Positions 33,709-40,817 of a DNA stretch of 50,741 bases are shown here, piece after piece. Both the position numbers and the translations under genes were made by a program. The notes under the pieces were generated by a model that ran no database searches, was not told the DNA's origin, and saw only the letters and a program-made list of their open reading frames with translations. The DNA comes from Candidatus Woesearchaeota archaeon (GTDB lineage: Archaea; Nanobdellota; Nanobdellia; Woesearchaeales; SM23-78). The DNA is taken from contig JAFGRK010000035.1 in the NCBI GenBank assembly GCA_016935175.1, positions 1 to 50,741 of the forward strand, given 5' to 3'. Position 1 is the first letter of the stretch. The number at the start of each line of letters is the position of its first letter.

Positions 33709-34061
33709 CGCTTTCTATATTTGAACCTCTTATTGTATTTCTCGTGGTCTAGGATTTCTATGATGAAGGCTATTATTTTTATCTTGTTTTCATTATCTCC
33801 TGCTGTATAAAGCATTCGCCAGAAGCATGGAAGTTCCACTCGCAATAAGATATCCACTGAATAAATCCTTTTGTATTCTTTCGGAATAAGCTTTCTTGGG
33901 ATAATCTCCCCGTAAAAAACATTTGACTTTATCAAGTCTATTTTTTTGTTTATGGCATCGAATAGCATCCTGTCTGCTTTTGAAGAAAGCGCTCTTTGTC
34001 CCAGCTCGCCATAAACCTTTTGGGCTTCATCAGAAAATTTTATTTCAACTGGTTTTTTCAT
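33705..34061 (-). CDS. RelE/ParE-superfamily toxin-like protein
   Basis: The 118-residue protein begins VEIKFSDEAQKVYGEL, has the central basic strand FYGEIIPRKLIPKEY, then RVELPCFWRMLYTA, and ends IIEILDHEKYNKRF. This is the pattern of RelE-fold mRNA interferases, in which the late Lys/Tyr/Arg residues act. It lies 34 bases after a small Lys-rich helical gene on the same strand that could be its antitoxin. It overlaps the 3' end of the HAD gene by four bases. Confidence 0.78.
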   Translation of the reverse strand: MKKPVEIKFSDEAQKVYGELGQRALSSKADRMLFDAINKKIDLIKSNVFYGEIIPRKLIPKEYKRIYSVDILLRVELPCFWRMLYTAGDNENKIKIIAFIIEILDHEKYNKRFKYRKR

Positions 34062-34095
34062 GAAAGGATATTGTTTAAGAACTCATTTATATAAT

Positions 34096-34410
34096 CTATC
34101 TGTTAAATTTCGCAAGAATTTCCTCGTAAGTAGAAGCTTTTCGGAGTGCTTCCTGGAATTTCAGGCTTGGATTATGAATCCAAAGCATCCCTTTGACACC
34201 TATTGCTATCTTATTGCTCTTGTCAAGATAATCCAGGACCTCGATCAAGGTGTTATGATTAACTTGCTTTGGAAGAGCCTTCTTAAGCTGAGCCACAGTC
34301 AATAATCCTGTCTCAGAGTCCTTAAAGGCCTTCTCAACCATGAGGATAGTCTTAAGATTAGGATAATGCGAAGGCTTGGGCTTGTTTGCTTTCTTTTTCT
34401 TTTTAGCCAT
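34096..34410 (-). CDS. Small basic winged-helix-like protein, possible antitoxin
   Basis: The protein has about 104 residues. The Lys-rich head (MAKKKKKANKPKPSHYP) is followed by a helix-turn-helix-like segment: GLLTVAQLKKALPKQVNHNT, LIEVLDYLDKSNKIAIG, then WIHNPSLKFQEALRKASTYE. GTGATT (a GGTGAT-like site) precedes ATG 34410; the frame also opens at GTG 34419. It is upstream of and same-strand with the RelE-like gene, the usual antitoxin-first order, but it is not a known antitoxin family, so the pairing is inferred from position. Confidence 0.6.
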   Translation of the reverse strand: MAKKKKKANKPKPSHYPNLKTILMVEKAFKDSETGLLTVAQLKKALPKQVNHNTLIEVLDYLDKSNKIAIGVKGMLWIHNPSLKFQEALRKASTYEEILAKFNR

Positions 34411-34478
34411 AATAATCACAAAAAGTTATTAATCGATAACAGATAGATACTAATATGTATTTAAAGGTTGCGATTGCG

Positions 34479-35207
34479 CTAACTCTCTTTTGCCTTCTTC
34501 CATAGAATCTCAAAATAAGCTCTGTATGATTCTGCGTTCTTTTCGCTTGTTATCAGTACTGCTAAGGGTTCATTCTCCCAGATGATGTTTAGCACTTTGT
34601 CTTCGAAGACGCATATCGTGGTCGGCTGGATGAATTCTTCATCAAGATATCTTACCTTATAGGGAAGCTTTTCAGTTATCTTTGCCTTTTTGCTTACCAG
34701 AGCCCTGCCAGTAATATTGTTCTCTTTGAGCTTAAGATGCCACTGATTGTAATATGAGCCCAGTGTTTGTTTTGCGCCCCAGCCTGTGGCGAAAAGAAGC
34801 AGTTCTGTCTTGGAACGGGTTATGTCCTCAAGTACGTTCTTGACGCCTTTAAGCCCCTTATAGACTGTTGCCTCTTCTTGCTGCCTGGTTATCTTCCTCC
34901 TTGCTTCAAGTTCAGGGATGACCTGTTTCAGGAGCCTTTCCTTTGCTTCAAGCTCTTGCCTCTGCTTCTCTATATAATTGGTGAGCTCGTCTGCTTCTGC
35001 TGCCTGGAAGTGCTTGATGTTCTTGATCATTACAAATGTTGCCAGGCCTTTCTCTATGAGCCTGTCAAGATTGAAATAGACTATGTTCCTGTGATATTTG
35101 GTCTTCTTGATGATGCTACCCGCAGTGGTCAGGCCTGTGTCCAATAGGGCTAGATATACTGTTGCCTCATTCTCAGTCAAGCCTAGCTTCTCTAATTCCT
35201 CCTTCAT
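34479..35207 (-). CDS. TrmB-family transcriptional regulator
   Basis: The protein has about 242 residues. The N-terminal winged helix LGLTENEATVYLALLDTGLT, SIIKKTKYHRNIVYFNLDRL and GLATFV is the TrmB DNA-binding domain, followed by a coiled coil (EKQRQELEAKERLLKQVIPE) and an effector domain (GLKGVKNVLEDI, LFATGWGAKQ). TrmB proteins sense sugars or other ligands. The frame opens at 35273, but a TATA box and a palindrome lie at 35246-35282, so the start must be downstream; ATG 35207 with the family start MKEELEKLGLTENE is chosen. Confidence 0.88.
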   Translation of the reverse strand: MKEELEKLGLTENEATVYLALLDTGLTTAGSIIKKTKYHRNIVYFNLDRLIEKGLATFVMIKNIKHFQAAEADELTNYIEKQRQELEAKERLLKQVIPELEARRKITRQQEEATVYKGLKGVKNVLEDITRSKTELLLFATGWGAKQTLGSYYNQWHLKLKENNITGRALVSKKAKITEKLPYKVRYLDEEFIQPTTICVFEDKVLNIIWENEPLAVLITSEKNAESYRAYFEILWKKAKES

Positions 35208-35245
35208 AAGGCCTTTTTGGTCTGGGAAGTATATAATTCTTTCTA

Positions 35246-35282
35246 TTGTCACCCCATATGTGACAACTAGCATTTATATATT
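35246..35282 (-). promoter_or_regulatory. TrmB promoter with inverted-repeat operator
   Basis: TTTATATAT (35273-35281) is the TATA box for the minus strand. TTGTCAC (35246-35252) and GTGACAA (35260-35266) form a 7-bp inverted repeat across the expected transcription start, about 25 bases downstream of the box. This position suggests autorepression by the TrmB protein. Confidence 0.6.
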
Positions 35283-35374
35283 GAAACTACCATTAAGTAG
35301 TAATAAGAAGCTGAGAGGGCTTTGAAAGAAAAAAACAAAACAAAGAATCAAAACAAGAAAGGAGGCGATGAAAA

Positions 35375-35746
35375 ATGGTTGAAGAGCAAAAGAAAGCAGA
35401 GGATCTGGAGAAGAAACTCCAAGACCTAAGAATTTTGAGAAATATTGCTAAGATATATCTCTTCGATGATTTGAAAGATGTTTTGAAAGCGGCAGCAATA
35501 CCTGCAGGAGGATGCGTTGCAGGTTATGTTGCAGGACGGTTGTTTGGATTCCAAACGGTAGAATTAATTGGCAGTGGTGTCTTAGGAGCAGAATTGGCGG
35601 CCCTTATGGCATATATTGATCCAATGTGGGGGGATAACAAACTCAGAAAGAAACATGCTGAGGCCATCAAACGCATTCCTTCGGATATTGGTCATTATAT
35701 CGGAAGCATGTATGCAATTTACAAAGCAAAAAAGTCAGAGAAGTAA
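35375..35746 (+). CDS. Small protein with Gly/Ala-rich hydrophobic segment
   Basis: The 123-residue protein has a charged helical head (KKAEDLEKKLQDLRILRN), then a Gly/Ala-rich hydrophobic hairpin (AAAIPAGGCVAGYVAGRLFG; GSGVLGAELAALMAYI) and a basic tail. It is possibly membrane-inserted. No family is recognised. Its leader GAAAGGAGGCGATGAAAA is identical over 16 bases to that of the next gene, so they may be co-regulated. Confidence 0.6.
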   Translation: MVEEQKKAEDLEKKLQDLRILRNIAKIYLFDDLKDVLKAAAIPAGGCVAGYVAGRLFGFQTVELIGSGVLGAELAALMAYIDPMWGDNKLRKKHAEAIKRIPSDIGHYIGSMYAIYKAKKSEK

Positions 35747-35777
35747 AAAAGGAAAACAAAAAAGGAGGCGATGAAAA

Positions 35778-36155
35778 ATGAAATGTTTGGAACATTTAGT
35801 TTGTAAAGATAGGCTAAGAAAAGAATTCAAGCATTTGGTGTATGAAGGCATAAAATACCATGGCCAAGATTACCACTCTTCCTACTATACTTTAGCTAAG
35901 AAGTTGTTAATAGAACATAAAGAGGAGATTGGTCAGAAATATGCCTTGAAGCTGATTGCAAAGGGAATAAATCACCTTCGCAAGAAAAAAGGTCAGTATC
36001 CGGCAATGAGATTGTACTCTTATTTCGATGAATTGTTGCCAGAATTGCCTTATATGAAAATTCAAGTGCAACCCGCGTTCCAGCTTAAGAAAGAGAGAGA
36101 GCTAGAACCACAAGAACTAGTGGTTAAGGCAGGTTATCGTGTCTGTTGCCATTGA
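35778..36155 (+). CDS. Small protein of unknown function
   Basis: The 125-residue, basic, helical protein begins MKCLEHLVCKDRLRKEFKHL and ends in QELVVKAGYRVCCH. Cys and His at both ends could bind metal, but no motif is recognised. Its leader AAAGGAGGCGATGAAAA repeats that of the preceding gene and resembles that of the receiver-domain gene that follows. Confidence 0.58.
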   Translation: MKCLEHLVCKDRLRKEFKHLVYEGIKYHGQDYHSSYYTLAKKLLIEHKEEIGQKYALKLIAKGINHLRKKKGQYPAMRLYSYFDELLPELPYMKIQVQPAFQLKKERELEPQELVVKAGYRVCCH

Positions 36156-36220
36156 AAAAAGAAGTAATAAAAACATTGCTAGGATATAAGCTAAAGAATT
36201 AGGAATAAAGTCAAAAAAAC

Positions 36221-36234
36221 TTTTTTTCTTTTTT
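36221..36234 (+). terminator. T-rich terminator-like run
   Basis: Seven T, C, then six T lie after an A-run in the gap before the receiver-domain gene, as archaeal termination needs. The A7/T7 neighbours can form a weak hairpin. Confidence 0.4.
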
Positions 36235-36271
36235 CAATTAACTTTTTATAAGCAAAAAGGAGGGATGAAGA

Positions 36272-36838
36272 ATGTCACTTGAAGAAAAAATCAATGAACT
36301 GGAGATAAGGAGGATTTTGGTAGTGGATGATAAGCCTGAAAACATTGCTGCAGCAAAGCAATACTTCGGGGCTTTGGAGCAATATGGAGTGAAAGTTGAG
36401 TATGCACAATCTGCAAAACAGGCAGAGGAGATGATAAAGAGTGCATTCCAGGCAAAGGATAAGTACTCAATCGTCCTGAGTGACCTTGAAATGGAAAGTC
36501 CAAAATGTGGGTTGGATGTTATCAGGCAGGCAATCGAATATCTTGCTCAAGGATTTATTGTCTCGGGGTTTGATGGATCATCAACGGGCCACGGGATGTA
36601 TACTAAGATTTATCCTAAAAAAGTTTTACCATCATATATTGAAGGAACAAAACAAAAAGCTTGGGTTTGGGAAAAAGCTTTTGAAGCTGTTATTAAACAC
36701 ATCGCTACCGAAGGTAAGGCTTTATTTGATAGCACCGAAAGGTTTTACAGGTTGCTAAAAAAAGAAGTCACTCTTACAGATTATCTAGTGACCTCTGGTA
36801 TGTATCCATTTCGTGAGCTTGCTGGGCTTGAAAGATAA
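36272..36838 (+). CDS. Orphan response-regulator receiver-domain protein
   Basis: The 188-residue protein is CheY-like: RRILVVDDKPENIAAAKQYF with the acidic pair, the phospho-acceptor Asp in VLSDLEM, and the switch Ser in GFIVSGF (residues about 15-110). The C-terminal part (FEAVIKHIATEGKALFDSTE) is helical with no output domain I recognise. No histidine kinase gene is nearby. The leader AAGGAGGGATGAAGA resembles those of the two genes before it, hinting at a shared unit. Confidence 0.72.
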   Translation: MSLEEKINELEIRRILVVDDKPENIAAAKQYFGALEQYGVKVEYAQSAKQAEEMIKSAFQAKDKYSIVLSDLEMESPKCGLDVIRQAIEYLAQGFIVSGFDGSSTGHGMYTKIYPKKVLPSYIEGTKQKAWVWEKAFEAVIKHIATEGKALFDSTERFYRLLKKEVTLTDYLVTSGMYPFRELAGLER

Positions 36839-36886
36839 ACTATTTTTCAATTAACTTTTTATATTATGATGAGTTAGTCTGTTCGT

Positions 36887-38005
36887 ATGAAGACAGAACT
36901 CACATCGCTAGACCTGCATTACTTGGTCAAGGAATTCCAAGAGCTAGTCGGAGCTCGAGTCGACAAGTTCTATGAGCAATCCGAGGACAAGAAAGAATTT
37001 CTTTTCGTCTTCCATAAGTCTGGTGCTGGCAAGCTCATGCTCAGGATTCACCTTCCCAATATTGCTTACTTGACTGAGTACAAGCAAGTCTTCCCAGAAA
37101 CCCCTCCTGGCTTTTGCGTATTCCTGAGAAAGCACCTTGGCAGCGGGAAAATCAAGCAAGTGCGGCAGAAAGGATTTGACAGGATACTGGAGATTGTGTT
37201 TGACACAAAAGAAGGAGTGCGCATCTTGATATGCGAGCTTTTTAGCAAAGGCAACATGGTATTGGTTGATGAGGATTATAAAATCAAGGGCTTGCTTGAG
37301 AGCCAGAACTGGGAAGCCAGGACTGTAAGGGGAGGGGCTAAGTATGAATACCCTCCCAGCCAGGCAGCCACGTCCGAGCTAGGCGAGGACCAAATAAAAG
37401 AAATAGTAGCGAAATCTAACAAGGATTCAATAGTCAAGACATTGGCAATGGACTTAGGATTGGGGGGTTTATACGCAGAAGAAGCCTGCTCAAGGGCTAA
37501 TATTGGCAAGGACAAGAAAGAGCTTGGGTCTGATGAGCTAAAAAGAGTTGTTGGTGCTGTAAAAGAGCTATTCAATCATGAAATCAAGGCTAACAAAGTA
37601 AACGACGAAATCGTGCCTTTCTATCTGGCCGCGGGCGCAACGGACAAATCTGAGCGAGTTGATTATGACAGCTTCAGCAAGGCTCTTGATGACAGCCTAA
37701 GCATAAAAGCAATGCATGTTGCTGAGGATAAAGTAATCAAGGAAAAGCAGACCAAGCAGGACAAGACAAGGATTGTCATTGAAAAGCAAGAGCAAAGATT
37801 AAAAGAGCTTGAGCAAGGAATCGCTGACAACCAGCGCAAAGGAGAGATGATTTACGAGCATTACCAGGAAATAAAAGAATTGCTTGATAACATAAATCTT
37901 GACAGGAAGAAGATGGGTTGGGATGAGTTGAAAAAGAAATACAAGGACAACAAGCTGATAAAGAGCATCAATGAGAAAGAAGGGAAGATTGTTGTTGAGC
38001 TGTAA
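36887..38005 (+). CDS. NFACT-family (Rqc2/RqcH-like) protein lacking the C-terminal NFACT-R domain
   Basis: The 372-residue protein has the NFACT-N fold (LTSLDLHYLVKEFQELVGAR, KLMLRIHLPNIAYLTEY, FCVFLRKHLGSGKIKQVRQ, FDRILEIVF), then HhH-like and coiled-coil segments (KQEQRLKELEQGIADNQRKG). RqcH binds stalled 60S/50S-tRNA complexes and adds C-terminal tails. Full-length archaeal members are around 600 residues or more, with a C-terminal NFACT-R RNA-binding domain; this one stops at KEGKIVVEL, just where that domain would begin. No downstream fragment is in frame. Confidence 0.85.
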   Translation: MKTELTSLDLHYLVKEFQELVGARVDKFYEQSEDKKEFLFVFHKSGAGKLMLRIHLPNIAYLTEYKQVFPETPPGFCVFLRKHLGSGKIKQVRQKGFDRILEIVFDTKEGVRILICELFSKGNMVLVDEDYKIKGLLESQNWEARTVRGGAKYEYPPSQAATSELGEDQIKEIVAKSNKDSIVKTLAMDLGLGGLYAEEACSRANIGKDKKELGSDELKRVVGAVKELFNHEIKANKVNDEIVPFYLAAGATDKSERVDYDSFSKALDDSLSIKAMHVAEDKVIKEKQTKQDKTRIVIEKQEQRLKELEQGIADNQRKGEMIYEHYQEIKELLDNINLDRKKMGWDELKKKYKDNKLIKSINEKEGKIVVEL

Positions 38006-38020
38006 TACTATTGGCTTTAT

Positions 38021-38563
38021 TCACTCGCCTTCAAATTCTATCAGGTTAAAAACAGGATAGCCTTCTAGTTTTTTTCTACCTTTGAGCTCAGGAAGCTCCA
38101 CTACAAAGCAGCACTCCACGACTTTTCCACCCAGTCTTTCAACCAGCTTAATAGCCGCAAGCGCAGTTCCTGCAGTAGCCACTAAATCATCAACTATAAG
38201 CACTTTCTGGCCTTTCTTAATAGCATCCTCGTGAATCTCAATGGTATTCTTGCCGTACTCTAATTCGTACTCTTCTTTAATTGTCTTGTAAGGAAGCTTG
38301 CCTGGCTTTCTCACAGGCACAAACCCTACTCCGAGCATGTAAGCCAGCACTGCCCCAAAAACAAATCCCCTGCTCTCAATGCCTACAACAACATCAATCT
38401 TCTTGCCCTTGTACCTTTTGTACAGCTCGTCACATGTTTTCTTGAAGGCCTTGGGATGCTGAAGAAGCGTGGTGATGTCCCTGAACATTATCCCTTGCTT
38501 TGGAAAATGAGGTATGGTGCGGATGTGCTCCTTTATCCCTTCTGCTCCTTTTATTTTCTTCAT
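38021..38563 (-). CDS. apt: Adenine phosphoribosyltransferase
   Basis: The 180-residue enzyme makes AMP from adenine and PRPP. It has the motifs FPKQGIMFRDITTLL, VVGIESRGFVFG, the flexible-loop RKPGKLPYKT and the PRPP loop VLIVDDLVATAGTALAA. The gene starts directly after the mtnP stop (TGA then ATG), with GGTGA inside the mtnP end as ribosome-binding site. It salvages the adenine released by the phosphorylase encoded just upstream. Confidence 0.96.
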   Translation of the reverse strand: MKKIKGAEGIKEHIRTIPHFPKQGIMFRDITTLLQHPKAFKKTCDELYKRYKGKKIDVVVGIESRGFVFGAVLAYMLGVGFVPVRKPGKLPYKTIKEEYELEYGKNTIEIHEDAIKKGQKVLIVDDLVATAGTALAAIKLVERLGGKVVECCFVVELPELKGRKKLEGYPVFNLIEFEGE

Positions 38564-39313
38564 TCATTTCACCTTAGGAATAGTGGCCAAGAGTAGCTTG
38601 ATGACTTTATCCACATTCTCGCTGAATATCTTGAGCACAGCCTCCCAGGTTACTGGCTCTTCTCCCTCCCGCCAGCAATCATAGTCAGTGCTCATGGCAA
38701 CAGCAGCATAAGGCATTCCTGCCTCATTGGCAAGCCCGCATTCTGGAGCAGTGCTCATGTTAATCACATCAGCGCCCCACTGCCTGAACATATGGCTTTC
38801 TGCTTTTGTTGAGAACCTTGTCCCTTCAATAGTTATCACAGTTCCTTTTGCATGATGCTTTAGCTTCAATTCCTTGCAGCCTTTTATGAGCAATTCCCTT
38901 AGCTTCTTATCAAATGGCTCTGCCATTGAGCAGTGCAAGGGCTTGTGAGGCTCAAAACTATCCCTGAATGAGACACGCCTTAATCTTGTGAAGTCAATGA
39001 ACTGGTCAACTATTACCAGGTCTCCCCTGCCTATCTCTTCCCTTAGGCTTCCGACAGCAGTAGTGGCGATTATGTGAGTGCATCCGACTTTCTTGAGCGC
39101 ATGGATATTGGCCCTGCTGTTCACATGCGTCGGTGGGATGGTGTGCTCCCTGCCATGCCTTGCCAGTATCACAACTTCTACGCCGCCTATCTTTCCTGTC
39201 TTCAATGGGCTGCTGGGATTGCCATAAGGAGTCTTAACCTTGACATCCTTTGCATTCTTCAATATATCGGGGTTATCAAGCCCGCTTCCGCCGATGATTC
39301 CTATCTTAACCAT
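38564..39313 (-). CDS. mtnP: S-methyl-5'-thioadenosine phosphorylase
   Basis: The 249-residue enzyme splits methylthioadenosine, a by-product of SAM use and polyamine synthesis, into adenine and methylthioribose-1-phosphate. Motifs are IGIIGGSGLDNPD (phosphate loop), VVILARHGREHTIPPTHVNS, ATTAVGSLREE, and VINMSTAPEC in the nucleoside pocket. The start ATG follows the stop of the upstream gene without a gap, and apt follows the same way, making a three-gene salvage operon. It could also act on inosine/adenosine. Confidence 0.94.
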   Translation of the reverse strand: MVKIGIIGGSGLDNPDILKNAKDVKVKTPYGNPSSPLKTGKIGGVEVVILARHGREHTIPPTHVNSRANIHALKKVGCTHIIATTAVGSLREEIGRGDLVIVDQFIDFTRLRRVSFRDSFEPHKPLHCSMAEPFDKKLRELLIKGCKELKLKHHAKGTVITIEGTRFSTKAESHMFRQWGADVINMSTAPECGLANEAGMPYAAVAMSTDYDCWREGEEPVTWEAVLKIFSENVDKVIKLLLATIPKVK

Positions 39314-39649
39314 CTAATCACTTCCTGGTTTAGGGCTTTTGCTTTGGTAGTCCTGGAAAAACCCAACCAAGTACTTCTTGGTGTCATTGTCCTTTTTGCA
39401 GGTAAAGACGACTTTATCTTTCTCTACACTGCCAAGAAAATAAATGCCAACTGGCTTTTCTGCGTTTTCCTGGTTCCTGCCAAGAATTGTCTTTTTGTCA
39501 TTGTAATAAGTGTTTATCTCGACATAGAACTGGTTTTCCTTGTTGAACTGCATCATCTTTTTAGCCAGCTGGGAGACAGTGGTCTTCTCATTGAGTATTA
39601 TCTCAAGCTCAGACTTATCCTTGCGCCTTATCTGGAATCCTGATGCCAT
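39314..39649 (-). CDS. Small conserved-looking protein, first gene of the salvage operon
   Basis: The 111-residue protein has no recognised domain. It begins MASGFQIRRKDKSELEIILN and has alternating beta strands (FYVEINTYYND, GIYFLGSVEKDKVVF), ending in a Lys/Ser-rich tail. GGGGGTGG lies before the ATG. Translational coupling with mtnP suggests a linked job, but sequence alone does not show which. Confidence 0.65.
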   Translation of the reverse strand: MASGFQIRRKDKSELEIILNEKTTVSQLAKKMMQFNKENQFYVEINTYYNDKKTILGRNQENAEKPVGIYFLGSVEKDKVVFTCKKDNDTKKYLVGFFQDYQSKSPKPGSD

Positions 39650-39658
39650 GCTCCACCC

Positions 39659-39695
39659 CCGGATAATCCGGATAAGTTTCGGGCATTATTAAAGC
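39659..39695 (-). promoter_or_regulatory. Salvage-operon promoter with palindrome at the start site
   Basis: On the minus strand GCTTTAATAATG (39684-39695) is a TATA-like box. About 20 bases downstream lies the palindrome CCGGAT-A-ATCCGG (39659-39671), which would cover the transcription start and is a candidate repressor operator. The GGGGGTGG ribosome-binding site follows. Confidence 0.5.
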
Positions 39696-39825
39696 TTTTG
39701 CTTGCAAAACCTTCATTTATCGAAATCATTCCGAAGCAAGCTTTTTTTCTTCCGAAAAATCACCATAGCATTATATAAAACCCCTTCCGGGATATAATCC
39801 TTAAAAAACGTTTGGGGTGATATAT

Positions 39826-40062
39826 ATGGGATTAAGCAGCAAGAAAGAAGAGCAGCTCAGAAGGATGCCGCTCATACAGAACAGGATAAAGGCAAGCAGG
39901 AACGGCAGGTACATCATACAGCAGACTGTGATTACCAGCATAAAGCCAATAGAGTACTACAACGCCATCCTTGCCAACACCGTCAAGGTGACAGATGAGC
40001 CCATAGGCGATGATGAGCTCATGATAGAGGACGGCAGGGAGCTGGCAAAGGCATTGGCTTGA
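39826..40062 (+). CDS. Small basic protein of unknown function
   Basis: The protein has about 78 residues: MGLSSKKEEQLRRMPLIQNR, then KASRNGRYIIQQTVITSIKP and an acidic C-terminus. GGGGTGATATAT sits right before ATG 39826, so the ORF start at 39817 is rejected. A TATA-like TATATAAAA (39773-39781) is upstream. The high Arg/Lys/Gln content is compatible with RNA or ribosome binding, but no family is recognised. Confidence 0.6.
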   Translation: MGLSSKKEEQLRRMPLIQNRIKASRNGRYIIQQTVITSIKPIEYYNAILANTVKVTDEPIGDDELMIEDGRELAKALA

Positions 40063-40067
40063 AACTA

Positions 40068-40091
40068 TTTCTTTTTTCTTTTTTTCTTGCT
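40068..40091 (+). terminator. T-rich terminator-like stretch
   Basis: Three T-runs (TTTC, TTTTTTC, TTTTTTTC) directly follow the stop codon of the small basic protein gene. Confidence 0.4.
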
Positions 40092-40161
40092 AAAATAAGT
40101 TAAACTTTTTATTAAACCAAAAGTTATATAAACAAGTTATATATTATGAGAGGTGTCAGCA

Positions 40162-40419
40162 TTGGAAATCATATATGACAGCCATGCTTCAGGCAGGTTG
40201 GCTGAACGAGCTGACCAGTTAGGCATAAGCATAGATGATGCATTAGGCCGAGTTAAAGAGACCTTGTTATTGGGTAATGTTTCCAAGAGCAAGAGGTCAA
40301 GAAGAAACCTTGTTTACTGCAAGTATTTTCATGATAACACTTCATTTTTTGTTGTGTGCAAGAGGAGAGGTAGGCGAATCCTTATTAAGACTGTAATCAT
40401 AAAGGAAGGGAGAGAATGA
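40162..40419 (+). CDS. DUF4258/MqsR-like toxin candidate
   Basis: The protein has about 85 residues. It begins with EIIYDSHASGRLAERADQLG, then RVKETLLLGNVSKSKRSRRN, LVYCKYFHDNTSFFVVCKRR and a C-terminal strand with IKTVIIKEG. This is the short, basic RelE-related pattern (His and Arg early, basic strand, VV...VI ending) of DUF4258 proteins. The frame opens at GTG 40153, but GGTG (40152-40155) works as ribosome-binding site for TTG 40162. It overlaps the antitoxin-like gene by four bases (ATGA), supporting a toxin-antitoxin pair. Confidence 0.72.
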   Translation: MEIIYDSHASGRLAERADQLGISIDDALGRVKETLLLGNVSKSKRSRRNLVYCKYFHDNTSFFVVCKRRGRRILIKTVIIKEGRE

Positions 40420-40739
40420 AAAAAGAAAAATGCTTTGAATGCGGCGGCACGATGAAGATAGTTAATACTAGCTACAAAGGGGTTCCGATGGAAGCCTATC
40501 GTTGCACTAGGTGTAGAGAAACGATTCTTACGGAGGCACAGGTGAGTAAATTTGGGAATGCATTCCAGCAAAAGAAGCTAAAAGAGAAGTATATAAAAAG
40601 ACCAATAAAAATAGGTCACAGCTACGCGGTCACGTTTCCTCGCGACATAGTCTCTGTTTTCGGCCTCAGCTCTGACAAGACAAAGCTTGATATGCGTGCA
40701 GATGTAGACAATAACAAGATAGAGATAACTGTTCTTTGA
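40416..40739 (+). CDS. YgiT/MqsA-type zinc-finger antitoxin candidate with AbrB-like tail
   Basis: The 107-residue protein has an N-terminal zinc finger, CFECGG at about residues 6-11 and CTRCRE near residue 30, preceded by an ATG within the toxin stop. The C-terminal part (RPIKIGHSYAVTFPRDIVSV, GLSSDKTKLDMRADVD) looks like a SpoVT/AbrB swapped-hairpin DNA-binding domain. MqsA antitoxins have a similar zinc finger but an HTH tail, so this combination is less usual. It should neutralise the upstream toxin-like protein and autoregulate (inference). Confidence 0.72.
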   Translation: MKKEKCFECGGTMKIVNTSYKGVPMEAYRCTRCRETILTEAQVSKFGNAFQQKKLKEKYIKRPIKIGHSYAVTFPRDIVSVFGLSSDKTKLDMRADVDNNKIEITVL

Positions 40740-40817
40740 GCTGCCATCTTACTATACCTTATTTCTGATGCGCAAGTGCTCGAAACCTTTAAATTAGCAG
40801 CATCATTCCTCTCGCCA

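Noticed and set aside
35372-35390. Tiny upstream ORF (ATG AAA AAT GGT TGA) overlapping the start at 35375
   Set aside because: It follows from the shared leader sequence and changes reading length in the second copy, so conservation as a peptide is unlikely.
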